Below, in pieces: positions 32,498-45,434 of a DNA stretch of 64,000 nucleotides (its first letter is position 1; each line of letters begins with the position of its first letter). Below the pieces are notes generated by a model. The model had not been told where the DNA came from. It saw only the letters and a list, made by a program, of their open reading frames with translations, and ran no database searches. The DNA comes from Ischnura elegans. Taxonomy: Eukaryota > Arthropoda > Insecta > Odonata > Coenagrionidae. Position numbers and translations under genes: made by a program. The DNA is taken from positions 8,246,001 through 8,310,000 of the forward strand of contig NW_025791658.1 in the NCBI RefSeq assembly GCF_921293095.1, read 5' to 3'.

Positions 32498-35400
32498 AAG
32501 CGTTTCGTAATCTATCGAACGGTCTGTCGTTCCTCTTTTGTTTATACGAATACACATTTGCAATTGAAAGATTCTTAAACAGGCCTTACGTAAAAGATAG
32601 GTTGGTAGAAATGATTTTGTTTTCATTATTTGTGATTGCGATAACATTTTAATTTTGTTTACGTTCATTTTTCTGTTTGATCCTGCTTTATATTGCAATG
32701 TTATCCATAAGCTGTTGCATCAAAGACAATGATTGAATAAAGTATCATTAATGATATTATAGCTGTAAGGTTATGTTTGTGTATTTCGACACATTAAAAA
32801 ATTAATTAGAGATTTCCTGAGGTATAACTATTCGCGATCCTGTTTAATAGCATATGATAAAAGTTGTCATACTAGACCCGATCCATGCTAAGGATATCAC
32901 CCAGTACGTTAAAGTCATCCCTATATCGATGTAAAAAGCCTGCAAATAAAGTTTTCTTGCGCATTTGCGCTAGGTATTCATATGGAGTAACTACGTAATG
33001 CAATGCTGTGCATCAAGTATTCTTCTTAGGCTGACAAAGGGAAATTGTAGTGACACCTTATTCACATTTCAAAACAAAGGTTGATTTTTTACAATGATAA
33101 AATTTACAGCGTATGAGTAAGCTATTATTATGGCAACCGATTTAGACTAAATGTTAGAGCCCGTTGCTACCACGCGGGAAATCCACGTTCAATGCGTCAT
33201 GCTCGCGTATATTTTTCCACTTTTTGTTTGTATTTATTTTGCAAAAACTTGCGTTAAACTTCTATTATTATGATTTTCAATTGCAATAGTGTTTTCTGGG
33301 TCGAAAATCTTTCACATGTGCACGCTAATTTCGTTTAATTATCCTTTCGATTTTGATATTTTTTATCGAACTGCAGTGGCCATTTCGGTAACAATTACGA
33401 AATCAGTTTGACAGAATTTATCACACTGGTTTGGTTATTATTACTGAATTTTTCAATGTGCCATTTGGACCCAAAAGTTTGATAAATTTCATCCGAATTC
33501 GATAGTTCCAACTAAACTATTTTCCGTGTGCGTAACGCTTGTGCGACCGTTTCGAATAATTTCAGCCCTTTACTATACACTCCGTTGTGGAAAAAAGGGA
33601 TTCACGGACTGTACCGAAACTATTCGATAAATGTCGGCCCCTGATACGCCTTCCAACCACAGAAAACTGATAACTCAACGCTGCTTTCATTTAACGCTAA
33701 TGGAAAGCGGAGAAGCCATCATTAACAGCACGATAACGATAAATATATGAAACCAATGGCTTGGAACTTGCATAGACATAGCAACATATAAATAAAGCAT
33801 TCGGAATCACCATTAAACGACGTTAATACCAAAATTAAAAATATATAATTAATTGCGGATACTAATTTACTTACTCCGGTACGTAAAAAATAGAAATTAC
33901 TTGGTACGAGCATACTCAATACTGTGCTAAGTGTAAGAATATGCCCTGTGGCATTTAATGTCCCGCAGGTGTAGCATCTCTTCATAGAAAGTGGACAGGT
34001 TGCCGGCTACATTGATAACGAAACATTGAAGAAAATAACAACCTTCTTATGGGCAATGAAGTATTTATTTGAAAGATAGATAGTACATAGTTAAATATTC
34101 GTGAACTCAATTTTAGAAATTACTGCCTAACATCTTGAAACTTGCAAAGAAAAAAGGAGAATAAATAATGCAGGTGTCGATAACGTAAAACGACTGTAAC
34201 ACTACGGAAATAAACAAATACATAGATTTATTTCGAATACTAATTGATCCGCCCTCCTATAATACAAATAGTACTCTTCTGGCGCTATCAGTTGCGCTTT
34301 TGTCGTATCGGAAGTCACTCTCTTTATCGTATTTTATAAGTTCTCCGAACGACTCTGGGACTCGATATGGGTGTCTTTCCCGGATGTGCAATCGCGATTT
34401 GGTTTCCTAAACTTCCTCCCCAAATTATACGCGGCATTCATAAATGCGGTTATTTTTAAAACCGCGGACCTAAAGATAAACGCCTAATCGAAAAATGAAT
34501 TGTCCCATTTTATGTGGCTATCCTAAAAGAAATACAGTTTGCTCTCCGAAATTAACCCATTAACGTCTCAATTAAAACATTTTCTTCAAGTTATGTGGGA
34601 ACAACATGTTTTAAAATTAAAAATAAATCCTGAGTACCTAAGTGCAGTTATACTCTTGCAGCACTGATAGTCACGGAGATACAAGCTGATACCACATGGT
34701 ACCGCTCGGTACAACAAGTGTCAAATGATCACAATTTTGCATGTATTTAGATATTTACATTTTTTTACACGAAAACGTCAAACATTCATCATTTTTCTCA
34801 AAAGCAACATTTTCATCCAAATATACGGCAATGGAAAATTCTTTATACTCAAACGGTAAAGAAAGTTAAAACAAACATTTGATAATCATGCATTTCATAA
34901 CATGCTAATAAATTTAAAACATGCGAAAACGCAAATAAATTATGATATTTAACAATAAAGGTACATTTGGTATTGCCGTACAAGCAGGTGCCATGTGCTA
35001 CTCTTTGGCGTTAACCCATTACTACGGGTGCGGTTTTTTGCGACGTAAGTTCTGGCGAGGGTATACAAGGACTCCAATTTAAGCATTTAATTTCCTAACA
35101 ACTTCTGTTATTTGTACAAAACCACCATGCATTTTTGAAAGTTCAGAATGTTGACAACAGGTATAGATTATTATGTTTTGATTTTTTTCAATATTAAATA
35201 TTTTTTTCATATTTTTAGAAAAAGTCTTGCATTATTGTGATAACGTAAAATCATGTTGAATTATCTCTGCATTCAGTGCCTGGGAACTCATAATTATATT
35301 ATTACAACAAAATGCAAAAGAAAGTAATTAAAACTACTTCATTTCACAATAGTAGTTAATTCAGTGAAAAAAACGTGTTGCGGGGATATACCGAATCTCC

Positions 35401-38400
35401 AGAAAACTTTTCAAAATGTTTACACTTCACAAGGCTGAGAGAGAGACAGATAAAAACCAGTCTGGTGGGAGTGGAAGTAGACATAAAAGATACAAAGTAG
35501 CTATGCAATGTTGCCAAATCTCCCTGGAAGTATAAAAAAACACCAGCCTGGGTATCTACCATTACCCAACGGCAGTAGTTAATGGTTAACGGATTAATGT
35601 GAACATGTTTTTGGAGAGCAATTTATTGAACAGATTTGCAAAAGCTCTTTCTATTTTTCGAAGTACTGCCGTTAGTCTTCTAAATATGTTTTGTAGCGAC
35701 TCTACCATGCACACAGGAATGCTTCTTAGGGGACCACTCGCAAAGATCTGGTCACGACGGATTGTCTCTCTTCTGAGGGCAAACAATGTGTCCATTTCAG
35801 GGCTGCCTTAATCTGGGGTAACAGAATGAAGTCTGCTCCGGTAGTAGGGTTGGGGCGGCGTTTGAACTTAGTAGATCAATGTTACAAGGCGCTTCGTCAA
35901 TCTGGAATACCGGAGTGGTCTTTTCTCGTGCTAACAACCGTTTTTTGAATGCTTTCCAGCACGTATATGCAAGTTCAGTGTTCAATGTCTTTCCTTGTAA
36001 GACAAATTCCTAGTAGACCACTCCTATTCCGTCTTAAAAGTCAATGAACACTTATTTTCTTAAGGCCGTTTCACACGGGCACGTACTTGCACGACTTACA
36101 TTAACATAGCATTCTTACATATTGTTTATCAGTTCGTTTTCATTTTTCTCCATTTTGGAATAATAAAATAAATGTAAAATTCCTCACTTTTCTCCATAAA
36201 ATGGAAGTGTTTTATGTGAGTCTCGGGAAAATCTTACACTCGACTCTATTTTATATATATCTCCATTAAGTAACATTTATAATAACTTAGAATTTTTTCA
36301 CTATTTTTATTAATAATTCCTACAGGGATAACTATATTCTCTTTTTTTCGCATGATTGTGTTATTACTCTCAAGCACTATCTAATTGAAATCATGTATAC
36401 TAATATCGTACTGTTGCGTATTGCTTATAAATGCTACTTTTTCGCTTTTGAAATAATAAAGAAAATGAAAAAATGCACCGTTGCGTAGTTTCTATTTAAT
36501 GGAAGCAATCTGTCATAGTGTGGCTGTTGATACTGGTGTGATCTGAGGCAGATGGTGCCATGTAACTTCCCATATTATGCTTTGTTTCTCAGCTTGCTTT
36601 TTACATCGTCTACATTAATCACTGGGTATTTTTTCTTTCAATATGAACCTCGTCAGTACTGAACGATTCTGTATGCCCGTCATGATTCCAACTGTTTCAC
36701 ATATTTCCTCGTTTTAACCATATATTTGCAAAAATGTTTTTCTATCTGTTGCAGATTTATTCATTCAGCGTCAGGTGTTCCGAATTTGGCACGTACTGCT
36801 CAATAATTTCTCCACCGTAGCCAAGTAAGGCATACCATTGTTGCCTATTGTGACGTTTTCGGCACATTTGTATCTACCGACGGTAACAAGTGGTGACACC
36901 ATGCGAGTAAAAAAGGTAAGACTTCGAATATCATTGGAAAAAGTCGAAGCTACTTTGAAGATTGCGTACTAACTGTGTTTTTCTTTTACTTTTTGACTTT
37001 CAATGGTGAGCTTATCTCTCTGTTAAGTTTATTTTGTATTTTATTTCGTTTTCCTCAGTTTAATAGGTAATTTTGACATATTAATGTTATAATTTTTTTG
37101 AAATTGAAGGAAGAAAAGGTATGCGACGAATTTGTCTCTCTTGTACCGTACGGAAGTATTGGAAAGTAATACAATAAAACTCTTTTTAAACCCCAAATCT
37201 AATTTTTCATGAAATTATTGATGATTTCATCGTTTTTATGTAATTTCGAGTGAGGAGTAGTTAAGTTAAGTTATGGCTAAGTTTAAACATTCATACATTA
37301 CATAATGAAATACCTATTACTCTGTTGATGTTTCAAAAATAAATTCCTCAACTATTTATGGGAAAAAAGGAGTAAAGTTCTTCAAAGGGTGATTATAAAA
37401 TAAGAGATGAATGTTGATCCCCATGCCGGCGAAACTTCAAAAAATGAAGATTTGTTATCAAAGTAGCGTGATAACTACGAGCTTTAGAAAGTTTTTGTAA
37501 AGTGTACAAAATTCATTGTACACTTTCGCTTGAATTAGATTTCCTGCTGCTTCATTAATTTTCATGAATAATAACTCAGTTTGTCGTTATGAATACAAAC
37601 CATTTAAGGAAATTCTTCAAATACCTCCCCACTTATTTATTTTTTTGCTGAAAATATGACAACACATAGTGCATACATAATATAATTAGTGTTTGATTAT
37701 GATATGTAACTCTCCCTAAATTAATTTCACTAAGCAACCAAATGTCATCAGACACGTTATAATATATACAGTATTATTTGCTTTTTGGAAAAACAATTTT
37801 CTTTCCAATCATATTCTATTTATGCTGCCAACTGATTTTTTCTTGTAATAGATTTATAAATGATTTCAGCATCGTGCATTGAAATAAATTATTGATAGTA
37901 AAATTGGAACAGGGATGTTCCACTGTTTTGTTAGTACGACAGAATATTGTAAAAGAACAGTTGAAAAGGATTTTTAAAATTATAAATCTAACCAAAATTG
38001 CGGCGGGTGACTGACCTTCTGGTAGAGCCTAGCTGTGATAGAAATGCCCAATGTGCCGAATTTGTTACACATACTGTGCTTCCTATTATCTCATTAAATT
38101 CAGATTTCGAAGAAGAACATTTTAGCCAGTGGTTAAAGAAATATTCACAAAGGACTAATTGCTTTTCATCATAATCATTATGAATAATCGTTGCGAAGTT
38201 AATAAAACATTTCTCGTGGATGACTTAGGCCGTACAATCATAACCAATTCATTGAAAGTTATTCGTATTAGTGAAGCAATAAAATGGTGAAACTCTGTAA
38301 CACAATCATGAAATAAAAGTTTTTTTTGACAATAATTGCATTTCCCGTGTTACTTTAATTGTCCATTGTTTTTCATATATAATTTCCTAAAAGTTATTTT

Positions 38401-38800
38401 TCATAATTAATGGAAGTGATTTTTTGTTTTATTTAAATTTGCATATTTCTTAACCTCTCTTCTAACTTCAAAAGAATGCAGAGCAAAATATTATTTGTTT
38501 TTCATTAGATTAACGTGTATTAATCTGTGATAAATGCTCTCCAGATAAGTATTCTAGATGAATTTTCAGCAGGATGAGAAACGGGCCACCAAAGGACGGA
38601 TAGGACTATCTTCTCTGCTAATACGGCGTTGAAAATTCAACAGCATTACTCATAAGGACACGATCGTTATCCTCTAGCATTACAAGTTTTTTTATCTTGA
38701 TTTTTCGCCGACGTACAGCAATTATTTGTCATTACAAATTCCATTCCAATCCAAGTCCATGAGGGTCGTGTCAACAAGTTTTAGTGTCGTAAGAAAAGGC
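32498..38800. other. 6.3-kb AT-rich intergenic DNA without a recognised gene
   Basis: Frames at 33722-33985, 35356-35562, 35586-35795 and 35797-35985 were read and show no domain. Their overlap with opposite-strand ORFs suggests chance, or a very old, unrecognisable element around 35.4-36.0 kb. No RNA gene or terminal repeat identified. Confidence 0.4.
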
Positions 38801-38804
38801 TGGT

Positions 38805-38870
38805 GTCTTAACACCCCCTGCCACACACTCTTTAGGCGGCTTGCGGGGCAGTATATAGATGAATTTAAGG
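38805..38870 (-). repeat. CTACATCTACAT-led dispersed repeat, degenerate reverse copy
   Basis: Reverse complement reads CATCTATATACTGCCCCGCA..GCCGCCTAAAGAGTGTGTGGCAGGGGGTGTT, matching the copy at 60790 base for base over much of its length. Confidence 0.55.
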
Positions 38871-39399
38871 TGCACTATTCGAACGAGATGCAACGTTATC
38901 ATTCATTCTTCTGATAACTGAAACATACGAAGTGAAACACTTGTACTTCATCATCCTGATGTCGCATTTTTATATTCCCAAGTAATAATCGTGGCAAAAT
39001 AGCAATAAGAACACATACCAAGATTAACAGCACATACACAAATGGCGAGGAGCGGCTAAATGAATGTTTACGGCATGCGATGAGTATATTTCCCGACGGC
39101 AGTTTAGGAAACTATGAACCTATTTGCTTCGGCAGAGCTCGGGTGTCTTCGCGCAGTGGTCGGATCAGGAAATACTTCTCGATTGTATTGATTCAATTTT
39201 ATCGTTTGATGAATGGTTAATTTTTGGTATTTTTTCAAACTAAAATATCCATTTCACCTGTTCAATATAGTTGTTATAGCAAGCGACGACACATGCAATA
39301 TCCCCATTTCATGCAAATGCTTTAAGTTCAGAGTGTTTTTTTTTTCGGCAAAAGTCGTAAGTATAAAACACTGAAACAAATGATTGCTACTTGCCGACT

Positions 39400-41290
39400 T
39401 ACTGGTTTGAAAACATGAACTCCTCCAGTACGCCCTAGCAACAACATAGATATAATGTTACTGCAGGAAACTAAATTAAAACCAGACATCAGTTTATTCA
39501 CAACACTACAACAGTTACAGACTGGACCGCTTAACACGAGGCGGACGAATAGCAATCCTTATCCGTAAAAACATCCCACACTCCCCGTTAAACTCAACTG
39601 ACCCAACAAAATTCGAAGCTCTTGGTATTTCGATAAACACAAAATACGGTCCGTTGACCTTCTCACATTCTACCGCAAACCAAACTTAAACTTCACAGAG
39701 GACGATCAGTATCGGCTATTCTCCGCCCCAAGTGGCGTTTACTTCGGTGACTTGAACTACAAACACCCAATGTGGAACAGCAATAAGACAATTAGGTTTG
39801 GGAATACCTAACACTAATACATAAAAAATAAAATTTCCAAGTCTTGGCTCCGCTCCCCCCTACTCACTATTTTCCAAGATCTCTCGGCGAAATTGATTTT
39901 GCCCTTGCACATAATCTCCCAATTTCATTCACACCTTTAGTAATTTATTCCTTCCCTCCTGACCACCTTCCCCTACAATTTCTTCTTCCCCTACACAGCC
40001 AACCAATTGCCGATTCAGTAATGAATCTGGTATATCTAACATATCCATTTTACCGCGATTACGCGGATTGTGGAAAGTTCATCATTCACCTTTATGAGAC
40101 CCTTTCCAACATAAACCCCATTAAAAACCCAACGCCTGCAGTTATTGAAAAACAAGGAAATGAAATCACTTCTGCCTTAAAAATTGCCAAACTGCGAGCT
40201 TCACGCTCCCTAATTCCCCAAAACTAAGCAAATGACAAATTCCCTCAATGCTTAGTAGATCTCATCAAGTTCCGCAACATAGCTCGCCAAATATGGCAAA
40301 ACTACAGTGCACCACAGGATAAAACCACGTACAACCGTCTTGAATGTGAAGTCGAAAATTAAATTGATAAAATCAGCCGTCGTAACTGGGAAATACACAT
40401 CCAAAAATAAACCTTTGACAATCCTGCCCCCTATTAACAATAAACCTATTTGGAAAACAGTCAAATATTTAAAAAAATCAGACAAAAATAGGTTTCATCC
40501 CATTTCTGTCAATTCCACTCTAACATTTGGCCATTGCAAAGAACTCGAGATCCAGGAAGATCACCTTCAGAGCAATATGTCCCTTGAAAATTCTTCCTCT
40601 CCAATTGTAGAAGCGGTCAACACATAAACTCACTTCCTGTTCTATTGCTCGCATCACTCTTTCCGACATCTTTGCCATTCTAAATTTTTTTCCTGTTAAG
40701 AAAGGTCCCTTCCTAAACAACATCAGTAACACTCAACTCAGATATGCCGGCCGATGACCAAAATTTCCTCTTCTTCTTTCTTATCTATTCAACCTCTGCT
40801 TTACTCTACCTTATTTCCCTGACACCTGGAAACAAGCCAAGGTAATTCTAATTACAACACGTGGCAAAGATCCGAAAGTCCCTGGTAAATCTAGCCCTAT
40901 CCGTCTCCTTTTTTACCTGTCCAAAATTCTTGAAACCCTTTTAATTCGTTGTCTTTACTCGCTCTCTACCGACCGACCTAAAATCCGACCTGAACTACGT
41001 GGTTTCAGAAGATGATCGTCCGCCCTTCAACAAATTCTAAGACTTGTGGGAAAAATTAGCCATAAATTCAACCGCCATCCTACAGCAGACGCGGTTGGTC
41101 AGAATGGCTGAACTGTCCACACACAAGCCCCAAAAATAATCCTGTTCATTGCCAAATTAGCAAACAACTTCATGTCCAGGCTTGAGGCACCCCAAAACAC
41201 GCTATTTACAGGCATAAGAGATATTGCAATCCAACAATCCCCATCGCATACAAGCTGCCTCAGGAAATCAATCGTCTATGTTATGTCTTT
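39400..41290 (+). pseudogene. Jockey-type non-LTR retrotransposon, degenerate
   Basis: Broken plus-strand frames follow the Jockey order. The endonuclease has IDIMLLQETKLKPDISLF (about 39447), TKFEALGISINTKYGP (about 39607) and a GDLNYKHPMWNS motif equivalent to GDFN (about 39749). A linker with LRASRSLIPQN and IARQIWQNY follows. The RT start has FPDTWKQAKVILI and SPIRLLFYLSKILETLLIRCL (about 40820-40955), then traces of later RT. Many stops and shifts; no tail or target duplication found. Unrelated in position to the Toll duplication. Confidence 0.75.
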
Positions 41291-41299
41291 CTTTCATAT

Positions 41300-42368
41300 A
41301 GATTTAGTATTAATCACTAAAAGGTATTTTAAGTGTCTCAATATAAGAAGAAATTACTTTTGTTCAAATTCTAACATTATGTGTATTAAAAAAATTAAAA
41401 GAAATTGTTAAAAAATTTAATAATGCTCAAAACAATTAAAAAAAGAAGAAATGACAATAAAAATTGTATCAACACAAAAGCATATAGAGTTCACAACAAA
41501 ACATATATATACATATATTATCCAAAAAAATAAATAATGATGAAGAGAAAAAATTTATATACTTATTCATCATTAATATTATACCCAAAATGTAAATTAA
41601 ACAAATATTTCAAAGTAAATTAAGCCTATTAATGTATGCACCTTAATATACGGCCAATGTATCAAATCCAAAAAAATGTTACTGTTAAATTACTCACTTA
41701 TTACTTACAAGTTTCATATCACTCAAAAAACACTATGCACACAACATAAAACATTGCACATAAAACCAATCGATTGTCATCGGGCTGGTTAGGTAAAGTG
41801 GTTCACTGGGAAAGCGGGAACGCGCCCTTGTCGCATGAATTAATGCGCGGATTGCTACTTGTGAAGTGTGTAATGAGAGGAGCTAAGAGGGCCTGTGGGA
41901 AAGCAAAAATTATATTTCATTCATCAAACTATTCACTTAATCGTACAAAGTATCACAGAAAACACAGGTGCTATGTCGGTGGTTCATCCATTGATTCCAC
42001 TTTTGTGGGTTTTTCTGATGTCTTCCCCAACTTTGACTGAACTTCAAGGTGATTCAAACACATTCCTATCATGGGCAGCCAATGATAAGCCCATGATTCC
42101 ACATCTGCGATCGCTTTCCCTTTCATTGAGTCTGGCTCCCTGTGAACACGAAAATATTAAAATTAGAAATAAATTCGGAAAATAAGAATCTAAATCGAAA
42201 CTTGGAGACTTTACGTGGTGGAATTACTCCTTATTCTCTTCAGGTCCAACTTACGCACAAGTGCATCTCCATGTTTTTATATTATAGTCATGCAAGACTG
42301 AATTATTGTATATTGAACCTGCAACTGCGCTCCTTTGTATCTTTTAGTACAAGATTCTGGCACTACGT
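41300..42368. other. AT-rich DNA and a moderately GC-rich stretch, nothing recognised
   Basis: 41300-41760 is very A/T-rich with no ORF. 41770-42180 carries overlapping plus-strand ORFs (41774-42040, 41895-42185) with no known motif. Confidence 0.35.
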
Positions 42369-42376
42369 GTCCCACG

Positions 42377-42584
42377 CTCAGAGTAAGGATGGGGGAGAGT
42401 GCGCTTTGGCTACTGCGCATGTAGTCAAGATCCCGCACTTACATCCCACACTTCCCGCACTTCTTCCCACAAGAAGAGTAAGGATTCCCGCACTTCTTCC
42501 CACGATCACGTGGTAACCATGTTGACCACAGAATCTGCTACTGCGCAGCCTGAAATCGCCCTCTGCCCCAATCCTTACTCTGAG
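42377..42584. mobile_element. MITE with 8-bp target duplication (hAT-like)
   Basis: Starts CTCAGAGTAAGGATGGGG and ends ...CCCCAATCCTTACTCTGAG, imperfect inverted repeats. Flanked by exact gtcccacg (42369-42376 and 42585-42592). An internal direct repeat CCCGCACTTCTTCCCAC lies near 42450-42503. Eight-base duplications are typical of hAT elements (also Merlin). 208 bp, no coding. A deleted relative is at 18858. Confidence 0.8.
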
Positions 42585-42592
42585 GTCCCACG

Positions 42593-44640
42593 TGTTTTGT
42601 TTTGCGTTCCTAAATCAAGATGGATGTCACAACGGCAAGAAAGATGAGTGTTCGTAGTCAATTGTTTTCAATATTTGTTGAAAATTAAAAAGAAATCTTT
42701 TTATAAATATTATTTTAACTGAAAATTAAGAATGATACTAAAGTATATTTTCGGTGAATAATTAATTTGTTTTAATCGTAGTGCATAAAAAATTGTCTCG
42801 AAATCGCTAGGTGCACGCATGTGAACCATGCTGTAAAATGTTTATTAATATGTATTTATTTCAAATTTCACTGTGATGTTATCTTTTCCATTCCCTTGAT
42901 TATGATAGGAGCCTGAAACATAAATTAAACACCGATAATAGACTAATGGTTAAGAAGAGGCTATTAGCAATGAAAATCACTTCGTTACGTCCACAGTGTA
43001 TACCTCTAAAAAATTCGATATCCCTACAACAACCAGACGACATTGCCAAAGTAAAGATGTGACAACCGCGAAATATCCATGTTAATACAATATACGTCGT
43101 TTTGGTATCTGTCAAATACTCAAAGGGCTTCCCACGCAATGTATGTATCAATTAATACATTGTGAATATGCACTCCATTCTTTGATGCGCACATGCGAGG
43201 ATGGTATGAACATCCTAAGACGATTTTCAAAATATTCGCGGTCCTCAAGTGGTGATGGATTGCGCAGAGAGTGGGGTGAAACTAATTCAAGGTTTTAAGT
43301 CAGTCACGTAGAAGGAAGAGAGCTTTCGGACTTTATTACTAGGTGTGAATTTTCATCCTAGCACAATCCCTAGCGTGCGCAAAGGCTCTTTAATTGCCTA
43401 ATATGATGGATTGTCAAATATTGTCATTGCAATTAAATTCCTTCTAAGGTAATCACATTTCTTCAGAGGCTAGATCTTGCCAGTGTGAGCAAAGACTTTG
43501 CCGAGGGAGGGGAGGTGGTGGAGGCGAAGTCTATAGTAAGTGGCACGATCCGTACCTTAGTGGCGCTGCGGTTCGGGGTGGTGCCCTGGGGGTGGATTGC
43601 ATTATCGACGGACAATATCTCGTTAACGCTTAAAGATAGGTCAAAACAAACAGACAATCGTCCCTTAAGGCCTTTACTTTTACGTTTTACATAGGGTTAC
43701 CTCTTTTTTTTTGCTCCAAGAAACACAATTGAGGGTACATATTATGTTTTATAGTAATCCCCAGACATACAAAAAAATAATTAAGCTCTTCAATTCCATA
43801 CAGTATATATACTACTCATGGGTACTGTTTGGAATAATAGTATTTTAATACCACGAATATTACAACTAGGATATCTATATAACGTTCTTTTAACAACTAG
43901 TCTTGAATGTTACAAATAGGACATCAAGGTAACGTTGTCGAAATATCCATCATGTCATGCAAAGAGCTTTGTGTGTATTCACCTTATTTAGATATCTGGT
44001 AAATGAGAATATGTGTAGCATAACACCATTACTCAAAAATTGTTGATGCATTTGCACCAATGATGTCATTTGTGTGCCAAATATGTTTCATAAAAAACCG
44101 GAACAATTTATTTCTCCCGATTTTGTTGTGGTGGTGGCACTTAGATAAAATTTAAAAGTTTTCATTTTGCAAAGCAAAACTTTGTTTACGTTTCCAATTC
44201 CAACAATTGAGCATCCTGTCTTCTGTTAAGGGCAAAAACCCTCTCCCAAAGGATGGTTTAGTTTTGTGGTGGATGTAATGGATCCTTCCACTATAACCGC
44301 TCTAAAATATCTGAGAGCATACGGAGGGTAAAATCAGTAAACATGAAGCATGGCTGGAGATGTGGTGACTGCAGATGCTCAATTGTTTACAATGATGACG
44401 ATTCACAGGAATCAGCCTTTCCTACGCTGAAAATTTTTAATTAAGTACCTAAAATTGATGTTACCATTGCAGGACTGGAATCAGGAAGCTTTTCTGGTGG
44501 CCACAACGCAAATATAAGTCGTCGCTTAGATATTGAGGATCATGTTACGATCGTGTTATTGATGGGATTAAAATTAAGGACTTAAATGTAACAGGTTTAG
44601 CAATTTTCTTTATACCGGTTTAAAACATATATCAACATTA
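42593..44640. other. Intergenic DNA with one GC-rich island at 43467-43640
   Basis: Mostly AT-rich without recognisable genes. The GC-rich island has three open frames and splice-like signals but no recognised protein. Confidence 0.35.
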
Positions 44641-44689
44641 GTTCAGAAAATGCTATTGTCGCTGTTGCATTGAAAAAATCTATTTATCG

Positions 44690-45195
44690 TCCGATTTACA
44701 GATGTGGAAATCAACTTCAAAAACAAAGGTATAGAGCCATATGTATAAACAAAGACCCATATGTATATCCACTGTGTAAGTAAAATACTAGAAAAATATG
44801 TGCCATATATACTGTTACATTTTTTGGGTAAAAATGGGGTAATATATGAACATCAATACGGTTTTCAAAAGAAGAAACTACAAAAGATGCCTTAGAATAT
44901 TTTTAAGAGATTATTCTAATTAATTTAGATAGAGGAAAGAATGTTATAATAACTTACATTGATTATTAAAAGGCGTTTGATATGATATATCACACTGTGT
45001 TGCATAAAAAATTAAACCATAATGGATCGAGAGGATTATTGTTTGATTGGTTTAAGCATTAATTATTTGATAGAAATATAATAATGAAAGCTCAAAACTT
45101 TGTCAGTGACATTATGAGCATAAAAATAGGAGTGACCCAAGGATTAATTCTGGGGCCAATTTTGTATTTGTTTAATTTTAATTTAATTATTAGTA
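44690..45195 (+). pseudogene. Jockey/CR1-like reverse transcriptase remnant
   Basis: Broken plus-strand frames: KILEKYVPYI / LLHFLGKNGVIYEHQYGF, then ITYIDY.KAFDMIYHTVLHKKL, GLLFDWFKH, and IKIGVTQGLILGPILYL. These are successive RT motifs of the same family as the minus-strand pieces at 10.5 and 59.5 kb. It ends about 30 bases left of Toll exon 4, on the opposite strand. Confidence 0.7.
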
Positions 45196-45222
45196 ATAGG
45201 AGGTTACAGTGTTGATGCTTAC

Positions 45223-45434
45223 GAGCAGTGGAGGTCCTGTATGTCAATGACCGCTGGCACTACAAGCATGTGTCCATTGTATCTCTCCAGAGCAGACGTC
45301 GGCCTTATTTCCTTGGAGGCGTAACGCAGAAGTTTGAAGACCTCGCAGTCGCACACGAAAGGGTTGTGTCCCAGGAGTAATTTGACACGGGAAAACTTGC
45401 TGTCAATGTCACAGCCTGGGATCACTACTTCGAT
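45223..45434 (-). CDS. Toll-like gene B, coding exon 4 (LRRCT cap)
   Basis: Strong acceptor TTTTCTCTTTCTCAG|ATCGAA at 45434 and donor CTC|GTAAGC after 45223. 212 bp encode IEVVIPGCDIDSKFSRVKLL, then GHNPFVCDCEVFKLLRYASK and VIDIQDLHC, the usual start and third cysteine of a Toll LRR C-terminal cap. It ends in phase 2, so a further exon is needed. Read-through would stop 3 bp later. Confidence 0.82.

Noticed and set aside
35586..35985. Adjacent minus-strand ORFs considered as a transposase
   Set aside because: No catalytic triad or helix-turn-helix visible; also overlapped by a plus ORF.
42900..43151. Minus-strand ORF with YLTDTKTTYIVLT considered as a Toll TIR exon
   Set aside because: Lacks the TIR box 1 and box 2 residues and a fitting splice phase; probably chance.
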